Part shown: one piece after another, positions 16,708 to 24,872 of the stretch
Layout: each line of letters begins with the position of its first letter
How positions within the stretch are numbered: position 1 is the stretch's first letter
Assembly: GCA_002753225.1 (NCBI GenBank)
Contig: PDZS01000031.1
Coordinates: forward strand, 1-54,385
Length of the DNA: 54,385 nt
DNA from: Deltaproteobacteria bacterium YD0425bin51
GTDB lineage: Bacteria; Desulfobacterota; Desulfobacteria; Desulfobacterales; YD0425bin51
Reading direction: 5' to 3'
Program-made: the position numbers and the translations under genes
The notes under the pieces: generated by a model
Database searches by the model: none
Told to the model about the DNA's origin: nothing
What the model saw: only the letters and a program-made list of their open reading frames with translations

Positions 16708-18174
16708 ATGAAAGATAATCGCTTTGTTATCCATTCTGCTTTAAAAAAATATAACATTGATCAGGATAAAGTGACAGCGCCTCAGAACACAGTAAGTCAT
16801 GCTATTGAACAACTTCAGAAACTGCATGACTTGAGTGGATTGCATTTTAAAGATACGTCCTTACCTGTTAAAGGCTCTCATTCCATAAGATTTGCCTGTG
16901 AAGAATATCAAACTTCCGGAAAAGGTCTGACATCAGACCAGTGCAAGGCAAGCGCAATCATGGAGTTTATTGAACGCTATTCCTGGCTCCACTTTGATTA
17001 TGAAAAGAATCCTGGCTATCGGATTGCCACTTTTAAAGAAGTGGCAAAAGAGAAAGAGACTGTTTGCCCTACCTATTTTCTTTCCAACTTTTTTGCATTG
17101 GAAAACAAGGATCAATTGACTGATAAAATTTTAAGCATTCCCATAAAATGGGTGGAAGGAATTTCTCTCACAGATGGGCGCCCTTTCTTTTATCCCATTA
17201 ACTGGCATAATTATGTTTATGGGACAAATGGACTGGCAGCAGGAAATGTGATGGAGGAAGCCATTTTACAAGCTGTTTGTGAGCTCATTGAACGGGATAA
17301 TATTTTTCGGTTATTTGCTCTGTGCGAACCTGGTAATTCGGTTAATCAGGAAAGCATCAGGCATCCTCTGCTTAGATCACTTATAGATGAAGTGAAAGAG
17401 GCAGGTATTTCCATTTTAATTAAAGACATCAGTTATGATCTGGGAATTCCAACTTTTATCGTCCAGGGGACACTTGAAGCTGATGCTGATTTGATAACCC
17501 ATAAAGGTGTAGGGCATGGGTGCCATCCTGATCCTCATAAAGCTCTTATACGCGCTTTATCGGAATATTTCGAAGGATTATCCTCTACCAAAGACAGCAT
17601 GAAGAGAATAAAGACTGATTTTAAAAAGGAGGAACACAGGAAAAAAAGCCTGCCTGCTCATGGCGGATTTATTGTCACCTTAAATCCAAATATGCTTTAT
17701 GAAAGCAAAAAGAATATATCAATGGATGACATCCCTGATTTAAGCCATGAAGATATAGGCCAGGAATTGAAATCGATACTTTCAATCCTTTCGGATCATG
17801 GACATGATATGATTTTGATCGATAAAACAGATCCTAACCTGAACATCCCGGCAGTTCGTATCTTTTCGCAAAGGATGCGCAGTGTTATTAACGGTGAGAT
17901 TCATAGCCCGTTTAGGGCTATGAGCGGCTTATGCTATGAAGCATTTGACGATCAATCTGCAGACGCCTTTATCCGACAGTTTTATCTTGATATATCCAGA
18001 CTGAGCGATAACCTTTCCGGCATGTTCAATGCCTTGTTGATACCACCATCAGCTTCAACATTTTTTTGCAGAAACTTTCAGGAATCGTTATTAAATTTGA
18101 TGCGTCAAAGAAAGCGGATTTTTTCATCTGCTGCTATTAACACTTTCGATCTGCTGTTAAAAAAAGGAATTTAA
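16708..18174 (+). CDS. YcaO-family protein
   Basis: ATP-dependent YcaO enzymes activate backbone amides of peptides to form azolines, thioamides or amidines. This 488-residue protein shows the family's ATP-binding pattern: SAIMEFIERYSW, then EEAILQAVCELIERD, and ALIRALSEYFEG. The Pro-rich C terminus (PxPxP) seen in many azoline-forming members is absent; it ends in NTFDLLLKKGI. No ThiF-like, E1-like or TfuA partner was found nearby. The start MKDNRFVIHSALKKY is preferred; the frame is open upstream to a TTG at 16540, but that 56-codon extension is AT-rich and does not look like protein. The gene is divergent from the 368-residue gene. Confidence 0.9.
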   Translation: MKDNRFVIHSALKKYNIDQDKVTAPQNTVSHAIEQLQKLHDLSGLHFKDTSLPVKGSHSIRFACEEYQTSGKGLTSDQCKASAIMEFIERYSWLHFDYEKNPGYRIATFKEVAKEKETVCPTYFLSNFFALENKDQLTDKILSIPIKWVEGISLTDGRPFFYPINWHNYVYGTNGLAAGNVMEEAILQAVCELIERDNIFRLFALCEPGNSVNQESIRHPLLRSLIDEVKEAGISILIKDISYDLGIPTFIVQGTLEADADLITHKGVGHGCHPDPHKALIRALSEYFEGLSSTKDSMKRIKTDFKKEEHRKKSLPAHGGFIVTLNPNMLYESKKNISMDDIPDLSHEDIGQELKSILSILSDHGHDMILIDKTDPNLNIPAVRIFSQRMRSVINGEIHSPFRAMSGLCYEAFDDQSADAFIRQFYLDISRLSDNLSGMFNALLIPPSASTFFCRNFQESLLNLMRQRKRIFSSAAINTFDLLLKKGI

Positions 18175-18184
18175 GTCCATTGGA

Positions 18185-18616
18185 TCACCATGAGTTAACT
18201 GCATTAAAACCCCTTTCACATGTTCCATAAAATGCCCCTCCTGCCACAGAGACCGCGGCGCAAGCGACACCAAACCCAAAAATACTCAAACAAATGAACG
18301 ATTCCAGTCCGGCCCCTACAATCTGATCAAGCTGCTCCATGTTTAGTTCTTGGGACTTTTGAACTGAATTTATCTGAGCCTGGAAAAAATCTTTAATATC
18401 TTGAGCCGAGAAATCAAACCCTTTCTCTTTTGCCAACCGAATAATCTGGGACAATCCCCTTGATTCCATTTTCTCGATCGTGTTTTTATCTTCAATAGTC
18501 ATTGCTTTGCCGTCCATCACTTCAGTGATTTTTAGCAGGGACTGTTTTAGTTCCTCGCGCTCTCTCTCATCCTCATTTATAAACGCTATAAATGCCTTGA
18601 TTTTTTCTGATATCAT
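18185..18616 (-). CDS. Nif11-type RiPP precursor peptide 2
   Basis: 143-residue precursor paralogous to the one at 13640-14074. The leader has a Nif11-like helical region (FINEDEREREELKQSLLK, AKEKGFDFSAQDIKDFFQ) and ends in LNMEQLDQIVGA. Cutting after GA gives a 41-residue core, the same length as in precursor 1. The core has three cysteines (7, 17, 31), with Ser4, Ser9, Ser21, Thr30 and Ser40, and a terminal Trp. It converges with the YcaO gene (10-base gap) and lies downstream of the LanM gene on the same strand, after a 295-base gap containing a rubredoxin-like relic on the other strand. Confidence 0.88.
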   Translation of the reverse strand: MISEKIKAFIAFINEDEREREELKQSLLKITEVMDGKAMTIEDKNTIEKMESRGLSQIIRLAKEKGFDFSAQDIKDFFQAQINSVQKSQELNMEQLDQIVGAGLESFICLSIFGFGVACAAVSVAGGAFYGTCERGFNAVNSW

Positions 18617-18876
18617 AATGCGTTTCCTTATTTTGAATTTTTATTAATTTTTCATTGCCATCTCTTATTAAAAAAAGGTAGGGGAAAAGCGTATTATAAT
18701 TAATTCTTTGATTTCACTAAAGTGACTGCGATATCTGCATAATTTTTATTATCTTTCAAAATTTTACTAAACAGTTTATTTATTGACAACCAAAAAGTTT
18801 TTTAAGCTACTTATTCTTTAAAATAGTTTAAAATTACAGATGAATTTTTGATTAATTTATATTTATCCCGGGAGAG

Positions 18877-19002
18877 AATCTTACGAAATCATGGAAATGT
18901 AATGTATGTGTTTATGCACACAAAGGAGAGGAAGCCCTGGATAATTGTCCGAATTGTAATTCGCCAAAAGTGGGAATTAATATTGAAGAAACCCCTTTAT
19001 AA
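18877..19002 (+). pseudogene. Rubredoxin-like fragment overlapping the lanM 3' end
   Basis: A + strand frame without ATG, GTG or TTG reads LTKSWKCNVCVYAHKGEEAL, then DNCPNCNSPKV, and stops at 19000. The two CxxC pairs and the leading Trp-Lys-Cys match rubredoxin/rubrerythrin-type iron sites. The same pattern opens the intact rubredoxin-DUF2231 gene at 30156-30758. It overlaps the last ~30 codons of the opposite-strand lanM. A TTGACA hexamer at 18783 lies in the otherwise featureless 18617-18876 stretch and could be its old promoter. I read it as a relic of a pre-existing gene at the edge of an insertion. Confidence 0.55.
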
Positions 19003-22000
19003 TCAAGCAGACGCAATAATGTATAACCAACCCCGGCTGTGCCTGAAAATAATCCTGGTGAAAAAACCGCGCCAGATGTATCACCATTGAATGTGTAATG
19101 ACCTTTCTCTTTGGCACGTCGGATTATTTTTGATGAAATAGCGGTCGCTGCATCTAACAAAACCTGGTTATCAAGCCGGTTGCCTGCTTCCATAAGAAAT
19201 TCGATCCTGCTGCAATTGCCACAACAAAGATGATCCGGCGTATCATACATGACAGGAAGACGAAGCGAAAACTCAATGGCATGGTCTATGTCCTTACGAA
19301 TCTGATCATTATCCAAAACGTTCAAACACCACAGGCGTGAAAGTCCTATTCCCGGCGCTCCAGAGCATATACCGGTCATGAACTGGACTCCATTTTTTTT
19401 CTCAGGATTCATTCTGAAATCAGGCCAATCCAAGTGTTTTGGTGAAAAGACTTCATTTTCATAAGATATCGCATCCATTGCGGCTTCCAGAAAATTCTTT
19501 TGACCTGTTTCTTTGTAAAGTAGAAGGAGCGCGCAGGCGCATCCTGATGCGCCGTGCCCAAAACCTGTAAGCGGCTGGGATGCAAATGAGGAAGGCCATA
19601 GTTTATGATTTTGAAAGTTAATCCGTTTCTTCAGCAGATGATCTCCGCATTTTACAGCAATATCAAGGTAGCTTTTGATGGAAGTCTCACGCATAAGAGC
19701 GAGCATTGTTAAAATGCATCCTGCAGAACCAGACAGGATATCTAATCCTTCGTCATTTTCGATTTTTTCCGGGATAATCAGTTTTGCCATGTCAAGGGCT
19801 GCCTCAGTCAATTCGGATGATTCCAAAAAACGACCGCTTAATATCATGGCATGAATACAACCACAAATCCCGCTGGCATGACCGATTGAAAAATGACGAA
19901 GTGTTGCTCTTAAACGTTCATTTTTAAGCATACCCAAAAGATCTTTAAAACAGGCTTTTCCCTTTTCCTTAAATTTTTCCATACGGCTTTTATAAAAGCA
20001 TGCAGAAAAAAACAGGCCGATTCCGGATTTTCCGTTATAAAGTAATGGTGGAAGCGGACCTAAAATCAGTTGATGGGTTATTGGATGGGTTTGTCTTGTT
20101 ATCCATTGAATCTGTCCATCTTTAAAGATTGCCCTGCGATCGATTTCCTCTGCTATCGCTAATACAGCATCCATGATCTCAGCCTTTGTAAGCGGTCCTT
20201 TCTCATTTTGTTTGGCCACCCATTCCTGATTATTTACGGTATTGATTTCAGTTTGATCTGAATACCTTATGGAAAGAGAGGATCGAATAAGTTTTAACTG
20301 ATCATCACGATCAACATGATTCATGTACTTAAATTGTTCCCGGCTGTTTTCATTTGCAGTATTTAAAAAATAATCGCTTACGATATTCCCTGTTTTTGTA
20401 TAAATGCCAATATCATCGGTACGATTGTAAAAAATTGGTATATCGAGCTGAGATATGGCGTCTCGCTCTTGTTTAAAAACATTCCATAAATAAGGTAAGC
20501 GGTTTAAAGGGGCATAACGTAAAAAAGCCGGAGCAAGACCTTCAATCGTGCTTGAAAAAATTGCCCCATCTTTTAATAGTTCAGGAGAAGTGATATATTC
20601 GATCATATCTCCATAAATCTGCGTTGTACGCGCTAAAAGCCTGAATTCGCAACCTTTAAAAATATCAAGCCACCCGCCTTTGCAAACAGCTTCATCCCTA
20701 TGATCAAGAAAAAAATCGTATGCTGTCTTAAACCCTTCTTCTACTTTATCAACATAATCTTTTACATTAGAGATCTTACCCTGATAGTGAGGACAGTTGG
20801 GCGAAGGTTTTGCAGGCGCCTGGCATGGCGCAAGTCTCATCTTATCGCTATTTATATCCTGCCAATCCGGTATTGTATAATAAACATTATCAAATGGTGT
20901 CAGACCTCCATAATCTCTCATCAGATGCTGATTTAAAGGTGTCCAGACTGGAAGGAGCATAATGTTTAAAACAGATTTGTTCCAGAAGCGGTCAGAGATT
21001 TCCTGTAATACATCAGGATCTTTTTTTTCATTATAATCAAAAGACCTTACTTCAGGCCTCATAATGGTTTCAAGATCGATTACAACCGGTTGTGATCCAC
21101 AGGCAATCAGGTTATCTTTATGAAGATCATTGCTCCCAAGGGCATATGCTATTGCTAAAAGCATTCCGCATGACAGATAATACATACTGGCATCATAAGG
21201 GGTGGAAAGTCCTCTATTTTCGATATGTTCAACCCATCCATATTCTTCTTGGTCGATCAATACCGGGGTAAGAATATTAGTATTAAGTCCTTTTTGCTTA
21301 AGCTCAACTAAAAATATTTTCCAGGCTGAATCAATTTTAAGTGAGCGGGGTTTATATATGACTTTTAATCCGTTTTCAAATGTAATGCACATGACTGTCC
21401 GGCCATTATTATGACGATCTGAAAGATACATATCGATCTTGTCAGCTTTCCCGACAGTCGCTCCATGATTAAGCACGTTTTCGATCTGCTCTTTATCAGA
21501 ATTAAGTCTTTTAACCAAATCCGCAAGTATATCTGACCAGTTTTTGATAACCAATATCAATAACCGGGCCCAAACTGGCCTGTTTATCAATTGGTCCTTC
21601 CAGCCGCCTTCCAGAAGCTTTTGATAGAATTGACAATAAAGATGGTTTTCCGTAAGGGTATTGACCTGTGCCGGAGAATCGGTTTTAGCTTTTGAGGTGT
21701 CCAATTGAACTGGCTGAGGTTTTAAGAGAGAAGATAAAATAAAAGGAAGGGGGTTATCCTGATAACGCTTTATATAGAACTCAGTCATAAGGGTTTTGCC
21801 AAAGTATCGATTTAATTCTTTTATCAACTGCCTCAGACATAAAGCAGCAGCTCTGGGAGTAAATATGTCTGTAAACTCCCTGTCAGCCATTTTCAATCGT
21901 TGTGAAGCATAAACGATCCATGGTAACCAGGCCTCTTCAAAAGGGAGCGGCATTTCAGGGTCAAATACCTCGACAGGAAGTTTATGCTTAAGCGATTCTG

Positions 22001-22307
22001 CAGACAAGGGGAGCATATCAATCACACTAGAGGATTCTTTTACCCAGTCGGGTAACTCTTTTTCAGCAGGCCATCTAACTTTCCCCATTACCTTTACTGC
22101 CATCTCCTGATCTGAGCTTTCCATGGCAAGTCTTCTGTCAAAAAGTTCATCTTTTCCCATTCCAATAACCGCTTTTCGCCATCTGTTAAAAAGCGTTTCA
22201 GAAGTTTCCAGAGGCTCTCCGGTCATTTCTACCAAACCTGATAAACGTTCATGGATAAAAGTGGCTTTGGCTGCAATATCAGACTTTTCTCTTTCAGTAA
22301 GCTTCAT
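18912..22307 (-). CDS. lanM: Class II lanthipeptide synthetase (LanM), ProcM-like
   Basis: Bifunctional enzyme that dehydrates Ser/Thr in the precursor and adds Cys thiols to make lanthionine rings. At 1131 residues it is full length. The N-terminal DUF4135 dehydratase has the kinase-like residues: Lys319 (VIYKPRSLKID), NDLHKDN (Asp394, His396, Asp398, Asn399) and IDLET (Asp411). The C-terminal LanC-like cyclase has GxxG repeats and predicted zinc ligands Cys981 (ICSGAPG), Cys1028 and Cys1029 (HLCCGN). This three-cysteine site marks the ProcM-type, low-specificity branch, which commonly works on Nif11 leaders. The last ~17 residues look non-native and overlap the rubredoxin-like relic. The FAD-protein gene ends 22 bases upstream, so the two are probably co-transcribed. 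Confidence 0.95.
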   Translation of the reverse strand: MKLTEREKSDIAAKATFIHERLSGLVEMTGEPLETSETLFNRWRKAVIGMGKDELFDRRLAMESSDQEMAVKVMGKVRWPAEKELPDWVKESSSVIDMLPLSAESLKHKLPVEVFDPEMPLPFEEAWLPWIVYASQRLKMADREFTDIFTPRAAALCLRQLIKELNRYFGKTLMTEFYIKRYQDNPLPFILSSLLKPQPVQLDTSKAKTDSPAQVNTLTENHLYCQFYQKLLEGGWKDQLINRPVWARLLILVIKNWSDILADLVKRLNSDKEQIENVLNHGATVGKADKIDMYLSDRHNNGRTVMCITFENGLKVIYKPRSLKIDSAWKIFLVELKQKGLNTNILTPVLIDQEEYGWVEHIENRGLSTPYDASMYYLSCGMLLAIAYALGSNDLHKDNLIACGSQPVVIDLETIMRPEVRSFDYNEKKDPDVLQEISDRFWNKSVLNIMLLPVWTPLNQHLMRDYGGLTPFDNVYYTIPDWQDINSDKMRLAPCQAPAKPSPNCPHYQGKISNVKDYVDKVEEGFKTAYDFFLDHRDEAVCKGGWLDIFKGCEFRLLARTTQIYGDMIEYITSPELLKDGAIFSSTIEGLAPAFLRYAPLNRLPYLWNVFKQERDAISQLDIPIFYNRTDDIGIYTKTGNIVSDYFLNTANENSREQFKYMNHVDRDDQLKLIRSSLSIRYSDQTEINTVNNQEWVAKQNEKGPLTKAEIMDAVLAIAEEIDRRAIFKDGQIQWITRQTHPITHQLILGPLPPLLYNGKSGIGLFFSACFYKSRMEKFKEKGKACFKDLLGMLKNERLRATLRHFSIGHASGICGCIHAMILSGRFLESSELTEAALDMAKLIIPEKIENDEGLDILSGSAGCILTMLALMRETSIKSYLDIAVKCGDHLLKKRINFQNHKLWPSSFASQPLTGFGHGASGCACALLLLYKETGQKNFLEAAMDAISYENEVFSPKHLDWPDFRMNPEKKNGVQFMTGICSGAPGIGLSRLWCLNVLDNDQIRKDIDHAIEFSLRLPVMYDTPDHLCCGNCSRIEFLMEAGNRLDNQVLLDAATAISSKIIRRAKEKGHYTFNGDTSGAVFSPGLFSGTAGVGYTLLRLLDYKGVSSILIPTFGELQFGQLSRASSPLCA

Positions 22308-22329
22308 TGGAGTAACCTTTTATTCAAAA

Positions 22330-24462
22330 TTAGAATCCGCATGAAATCAAAGCAAGGTTTGCCCATGCAGTTGTTACTTTCCCCTTGTCACGAGTATAAA
22401 AATGAATTTTTGTCAAACCATCTTCAAGCCAGTAATAAAGGATAGGCTCACCGAACCATCCAGCACCCGTATTCTGACTTGAAATCCATTTACATCCTTT
22501 TTGAATGACCTCTTTTGACCCATTGAGGATATTTAATGCCAGAACGGCAGCAGCAGACTCAATTACCGATTGATTCCATGATCCAAAGCGGTCTTGCTGG
22601 CTGCACAGGAAAAGCCCTGCCTGTTGACAGGATTTTTGAAAATCGGATCCCATTAAAGAAAGAAGTCTTACGGCATAGTATGTACTGATGGTATGGGATG
22701 GAAACCATTTACCTGGCCAGCGGCCTGTAATGAACTGCTTTTTTCTCAGATAATGTGAACACTCTTCGATGATTGCAGCATAGCTGTCCGGAGCGATCTG
22801 CCATAGGAGCCACCCGCAATATGCGGTAGCCGGGCAATCAACTCCCTGCCAGTAAGGAGCACGTCCTTTTTCATTTAAGGGTATCGTTTGGAATCCTTTC
22901 TCGTCGTTGTTGTAGAATAATTCGACTAACCGATCTGCACTATGGGATAAAAGCCTGGCATGACGTCTTGTTGAAAGAAGTCCTTCCATGACCAGCGCAC
23001 TGTCTAAGGATGTTACCGTATAATCATGCTGATATGGCCACAATCCGTCTACTGATTCTCCAACAAGATATTTTTCAAGTTCGATATCGGGTTTGGATTT
23101 CAGGATAAGCCCGTAATAGGCAATGGTTCCATCATTGATTTGTCTCTGATATTCGGGTCCTGATTCAGAAATATGGATTACTGTGCTGATAGCGAGCGGC
23201 TCTGGTAAAAAACGTGTAGAAACTGTTATTTCAATTGGATCACAAATCATTTGAGCGGCTATTTTCCCTGATTCAATTGCAGCCTGCATTCCGTATGGCA
23301 TTTGCTTTTGATTCCAAAAGGTATAGTCTCCTGCTAAAACAATCCGATCTGAGGGGCGTAGGCATGCTTTTGAAAAATTTTTATAAGCTGTCTCTGATAT
23401 GATTGGTCCAACATGAGGCCATCGGTAGGTATCATAAAATATAATCTGATCTGATGTTATTGTGCCAATATTGAACTCGTTTAATTGTGATAAAACCATA
23501 TCTGATAACTGTTTGTCATTGATATTCCAGCATTTACAGGCATCATCTGCAACAATATAAGCTGTAAGCAAAATGGCGTCAGAGAGATTGAGTTTATGAT
23601 GGAAGATAAACGTGTTGACTTGCCTGTTTGGAGAAACGATATATGAATATGGTGATAAATTCGCATCACGGATTCCCATGACCATCACAATACCTGCTCC
23701 ATAGACAATTTTATCAAGAAAAACAAGAGACGCTGACTCAAAACCATTGATCAGTTGTTTTGCCTCCATTGCAGGCGTTGCAAGAATCACCCTGTCAGAA
23801 ATTGCACACATTTTGACATCTTCTTTTATCCAGTCAACTTTAACTCCATTTTCAAAGGGTGATAGAGAACTTACATTACAGCTTGTACAAATATCAGCAG
23901 AAATATTTTCTACAAATGCATTAATTAACGTTTCATTCCCCTGCTTGAAATTACTGATTCGATGGGTGATTAATCCGTCATACCGCCTTGCCGGAACATA
24001 ATGAACAATCTCACCAGGATGAATGACTTTAAAAAAGGCATTGATCGCTTCAAAAGTATTTGTGCCAATCATTTGCGGCTGAAGAGAGGCAAAGGAAGTG
24101 AAAGGTCTTATGCAATGCCATTCCCTTAATCCAGGCGTAATCTTTTGAATACAGGATAAAACGCTTTCCTCTGATGTAAGATTTCCATCAAGATATACGC
24201 CAACTGGATAAACTTCAGTTACAACCGTTTCAGCATTTACATCAAATGGTACCCATTTTTTATCAAAAGCAAACAAAGCGCCAAGTTCATATGTTAAACC
24301 ATGGTTATGCCGAGTGATAACCTTTCCACCCAGCTTTTTTTCAGCTTCAAAAATTAATATTTTTTTTTGCCTGAGACTTAACTCATACGCTGCAGATAAA
24401 CCAGCAAGACCTGCACCAACGATTATAGCATCATATTTTTTCATCGTTTCTATATTTTTCAT
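22330..24462 (-). CDS. FAD-dependent oxidoreductase fused to a squalene-cyclase-like alpha/alpha domain
   Basis: About 710 residues in two halves. The N-terminal ~430 residues form an amine-oxidase/phytoene-desaturase-type flavoprotein with IIVGAGLAGLSAAYELS near the start and a C-terminal FAD motif ending in VLAGDYTFWNQKQMPYGM. The last ~280 residues are repeats of the prenyltransferase/squalene-cyclase toroid: VTSLDSALVMEG, WFPSHTISTYYAVRLLSLMG, QDRFGSWNQSVIESAAAVLA and a final TTAWANLALISCGF. The DxDD acid motif of true class II cyclases is not complete, so cyclase activity is doubtful. The start MKNIETMKKYD is a choice; MKKYD six codons later is equally possible and neither has a clear Shine-Dalgarno. 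It immediately precedes lanM. Confidence 0.8.
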   Translation of the reverse strand: MKNIETMKKYDAIIVGAGLAGLSAAYELSLRQKKILIFEAEKKLGGKVITRHNHGLTYELGALFAFDKKWVPFDVNAETVVTEVYPVGVYLDGNLTSEESVLSCIQKITPGLREWHCIRPFTSFASLQPQMIGTNTFEAINAFFKVIHPGEIVHYVPARRYDGLITHRISNFKQGNETLINAFVENISADICTSCNVSSLSPFENGVKVDWIKEDVKMCAISDRVILATPAMEAKQLINGFESASLVFLDKIVYGAGIVMVMGIRDANLSPYSYIVSPNRQVNTFIFHHKLNLSDAILLTAYIVADDACKCWNINDKQLSDMVLSQLNEFNIGTITSDQIIFYDTYRWPHVGPIISETAYKNFSKACLRPSDRIVLAGDYTFWNQKQMPYGMQAAIESGKIAAQMICDPIEITVSTRFLPEPLAISTVIHISESGPEYQRQINDGTIAYYGLILKSKPDIELEKYLVGESVDGLWPYQHDYTVTSLDSALVMEGLLSTRRHARLLSHSADRLVELFYNNDEKGFQTIPLNEKGRAPYWQGVDCPATAYCGWLLWQIAPDSYAAIIEECSHYLRKKQFITGRWPGKWFPSHTISTYYAVRLLSLMGSDFQKSCQQAGLFLCSQQDRFGSWNQSVIESAAAVLALNILNGSKEVIQKGCKWISSQNTGAGWFGEPILYYWLEDGLTKIHFYTRDKGKVTTAWANLALISCGF

Positions 24463-24872
24463 ATTTTGGTGGCACTGTTGAAAAACGACACCTCCATACA
24501 AACCATTTCTTTATAGATTGGAAGACGAAATACATGCTGAAAAAATTTCGCAGACGATAAAAGCGCAGGTTTTGTTTTAAATATTAAAAGATAAGGAGTT
24601 TGAAGCCACGTAAGAACTATACGTATGAATGCTTTTATCCCCATTCCTATAAGAAGCTGGTTAGCGCCATATATATTAAGCTAAGTTTAAGTGCTTGATT
24701 TCAATGTAATTTTTTTAATCTTTTTCAGGGTTTAATTCCCCGCAGCTTGCTGCGGGGGTAGTTCATAACATAATCGAACCTTAAACATCTAGCACAACTT
24801 AATGAGGGTATATGACAGATAGTGCGCATCTATACGTTGGTGGAGACTTCAAAAATAGAATCGAAACCTCCA
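24463..24872. other. Intergenic stretch at the right edge of the RiPP island
   Basis: About 410 bases without a convincing gene. A 61-codon - strand frame at 24459-24644 is hydrophobic but resembles nothing I recognise and overlaps the FAD gene start. The region contains a strong GC-rich palindrome at 24738-24757. Base composition returns to host-like values by the pgsA gene, so an island boundary probably lies here. Confidence 0.5.
24738..24757. repeat. REP-like GC-rich palindrome
   Basis: A perfect palindrome of 20 bases, CCCCGCAG paired with CTGCGGGG around a CTTG loop, is set in AT-rich sequence and flanked by AATT and GTAGTT. No T tract follows on either strand, so it is unlikely to be a plain terminator. 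It resembles dispersed REP/RAYT-type hairpins that occur in many copies in deltaproteobacterial genomes; copy number cannot be seen here. Confidence 0.6.

Noticed and set aside
13640..18616. Precursors as nitrile-hydratase-like (NHLP/proteusin) leaders
   Set aside because: The NEKGFDF and AKEKGFDF segments and ELxMEELEQIAGG-like end fit the Nif11 type better than the NHase alpha-subunit-like type, although the exporter remnant is of the NHLM kind that serves both.
24459..24644. A 61-codon hydrophobic - strand frame upstream of the FAD gene
   Set aside because: No recognisable domain or ribosome-binding site, and it overlaps the start of the FAD gene; treated as intergenic.
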